Of a DNA stretch of 5,306 bases, positions 5,287 through 5,306 are shown in pieces. The position numbers were made by a program, and so were the translations under genes. Source of the DNA: CAZYPU01 sp049642705 (lineage in GTDB: Bacteria > Omnitrophota > Gorgyraeia > JABMRN01 > RBG-13-46-9); assembly GCA_049642705.1 (NCBI GenBank), contig JBARPB010000026.1:1-5306 (forward strand), given 5' to 3'. The notes under the pieces were generated by a model. It was not told the DNA's origin and searched no databases. It was given only the letters and a program-made list of their open reading frames with translations. Each line of letters starts with the position of its first letter. Positions within the stretch are counted from its first letter, which is position 1.

Positions 5287-5306
5287 CTTCCCTCGCTTCG
5301 CTCGGG

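Noticed and set aside
5196..5306. Open minus-strand frame running in from the window edge (stop TGA at 5196-5198)
   Set aside because: Its translation (PERSEGSPP and similar) is a product of the low-complexity repeat; a second frame is also open, and neither resembles a protein family.

Overview
The window looks like chromosomal DNA of a diderm (Gram-negative-type), probably anaerobic bacterium. The evidence is an outer-membrane porin with a C-terminal aromatic residue, an exported phosphatase, an anaerobic-type glycerol-3-phosphate (G3P) dehydrogenase, and a HypA-like nickel chaperone that implies a nickel enzyme such as a [NiFe] hydrogenase. GC content is moderate, with frequent ATA, AAA and TTT codons. 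No marker gene places it taxonomically. An uncultivated lineage such as the Omnitrophota or other PVC-related bacteria would fit, but that is only a guess.

Positions 1-4613 are one compact minus-strand operon. In transcription order it encodes a Porin_O_P (OprP-type) outer-membrane porin (4613-3231), an exported HAD-superfamily acid phosphatase (3204-2227), glycerol kinase GlpK (2230-746), and the N-terminal half of a GlpA/COG0579-type FAD dehydrogenase (737 to the window edge). Gaps are 26 nt, a 4-nt ATGA overlap, and 8 nt. A good sigma70-like promoter with an extended -10 lies just upstream of the porin. The set can be read as one route: a porin admits organic phosphate across the outer membrane, a periplasmic phosphatase releases the alcohol (possibly glycerol) and phosphate, GlpK rephosphorylates glycerol inside the cell, and GlpA oxidises G3P to dihydroxyacetone phosphate. 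The two cytoplasmic steps are well supported. The link to the two envelope proteins is inferred from gene order.

Positions 4614-4835 hold a pair of face-to-face promoters whose elements interlock, and a possible 49-residue basic, single-span membrane protein on the plus strand that would be leaderless. Positions 4836-5081 (minus) encode an 81-residue HypA-like protein. It keeps the nickel-binding N-terminus and the family's final beta strand but lacks the zinc-ribbon loop with its two CxxC pairs.

Positions 5082-5306 contain no supported gene. They hold the hypA leader region, with a perfect -10 hexamer, a 27-bp perfect odd palindrome that would sit at the very 5' end of the transcript, and a third partial copy of the palindrome arm near the ribosome-binding site. 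A GC-rich, low-complexity inverted-repeat segment runs to the window edge. The most unusual items are the zinc-loop-less HypA with its structured leader, and the porin-phosphatase-glycerol operon.
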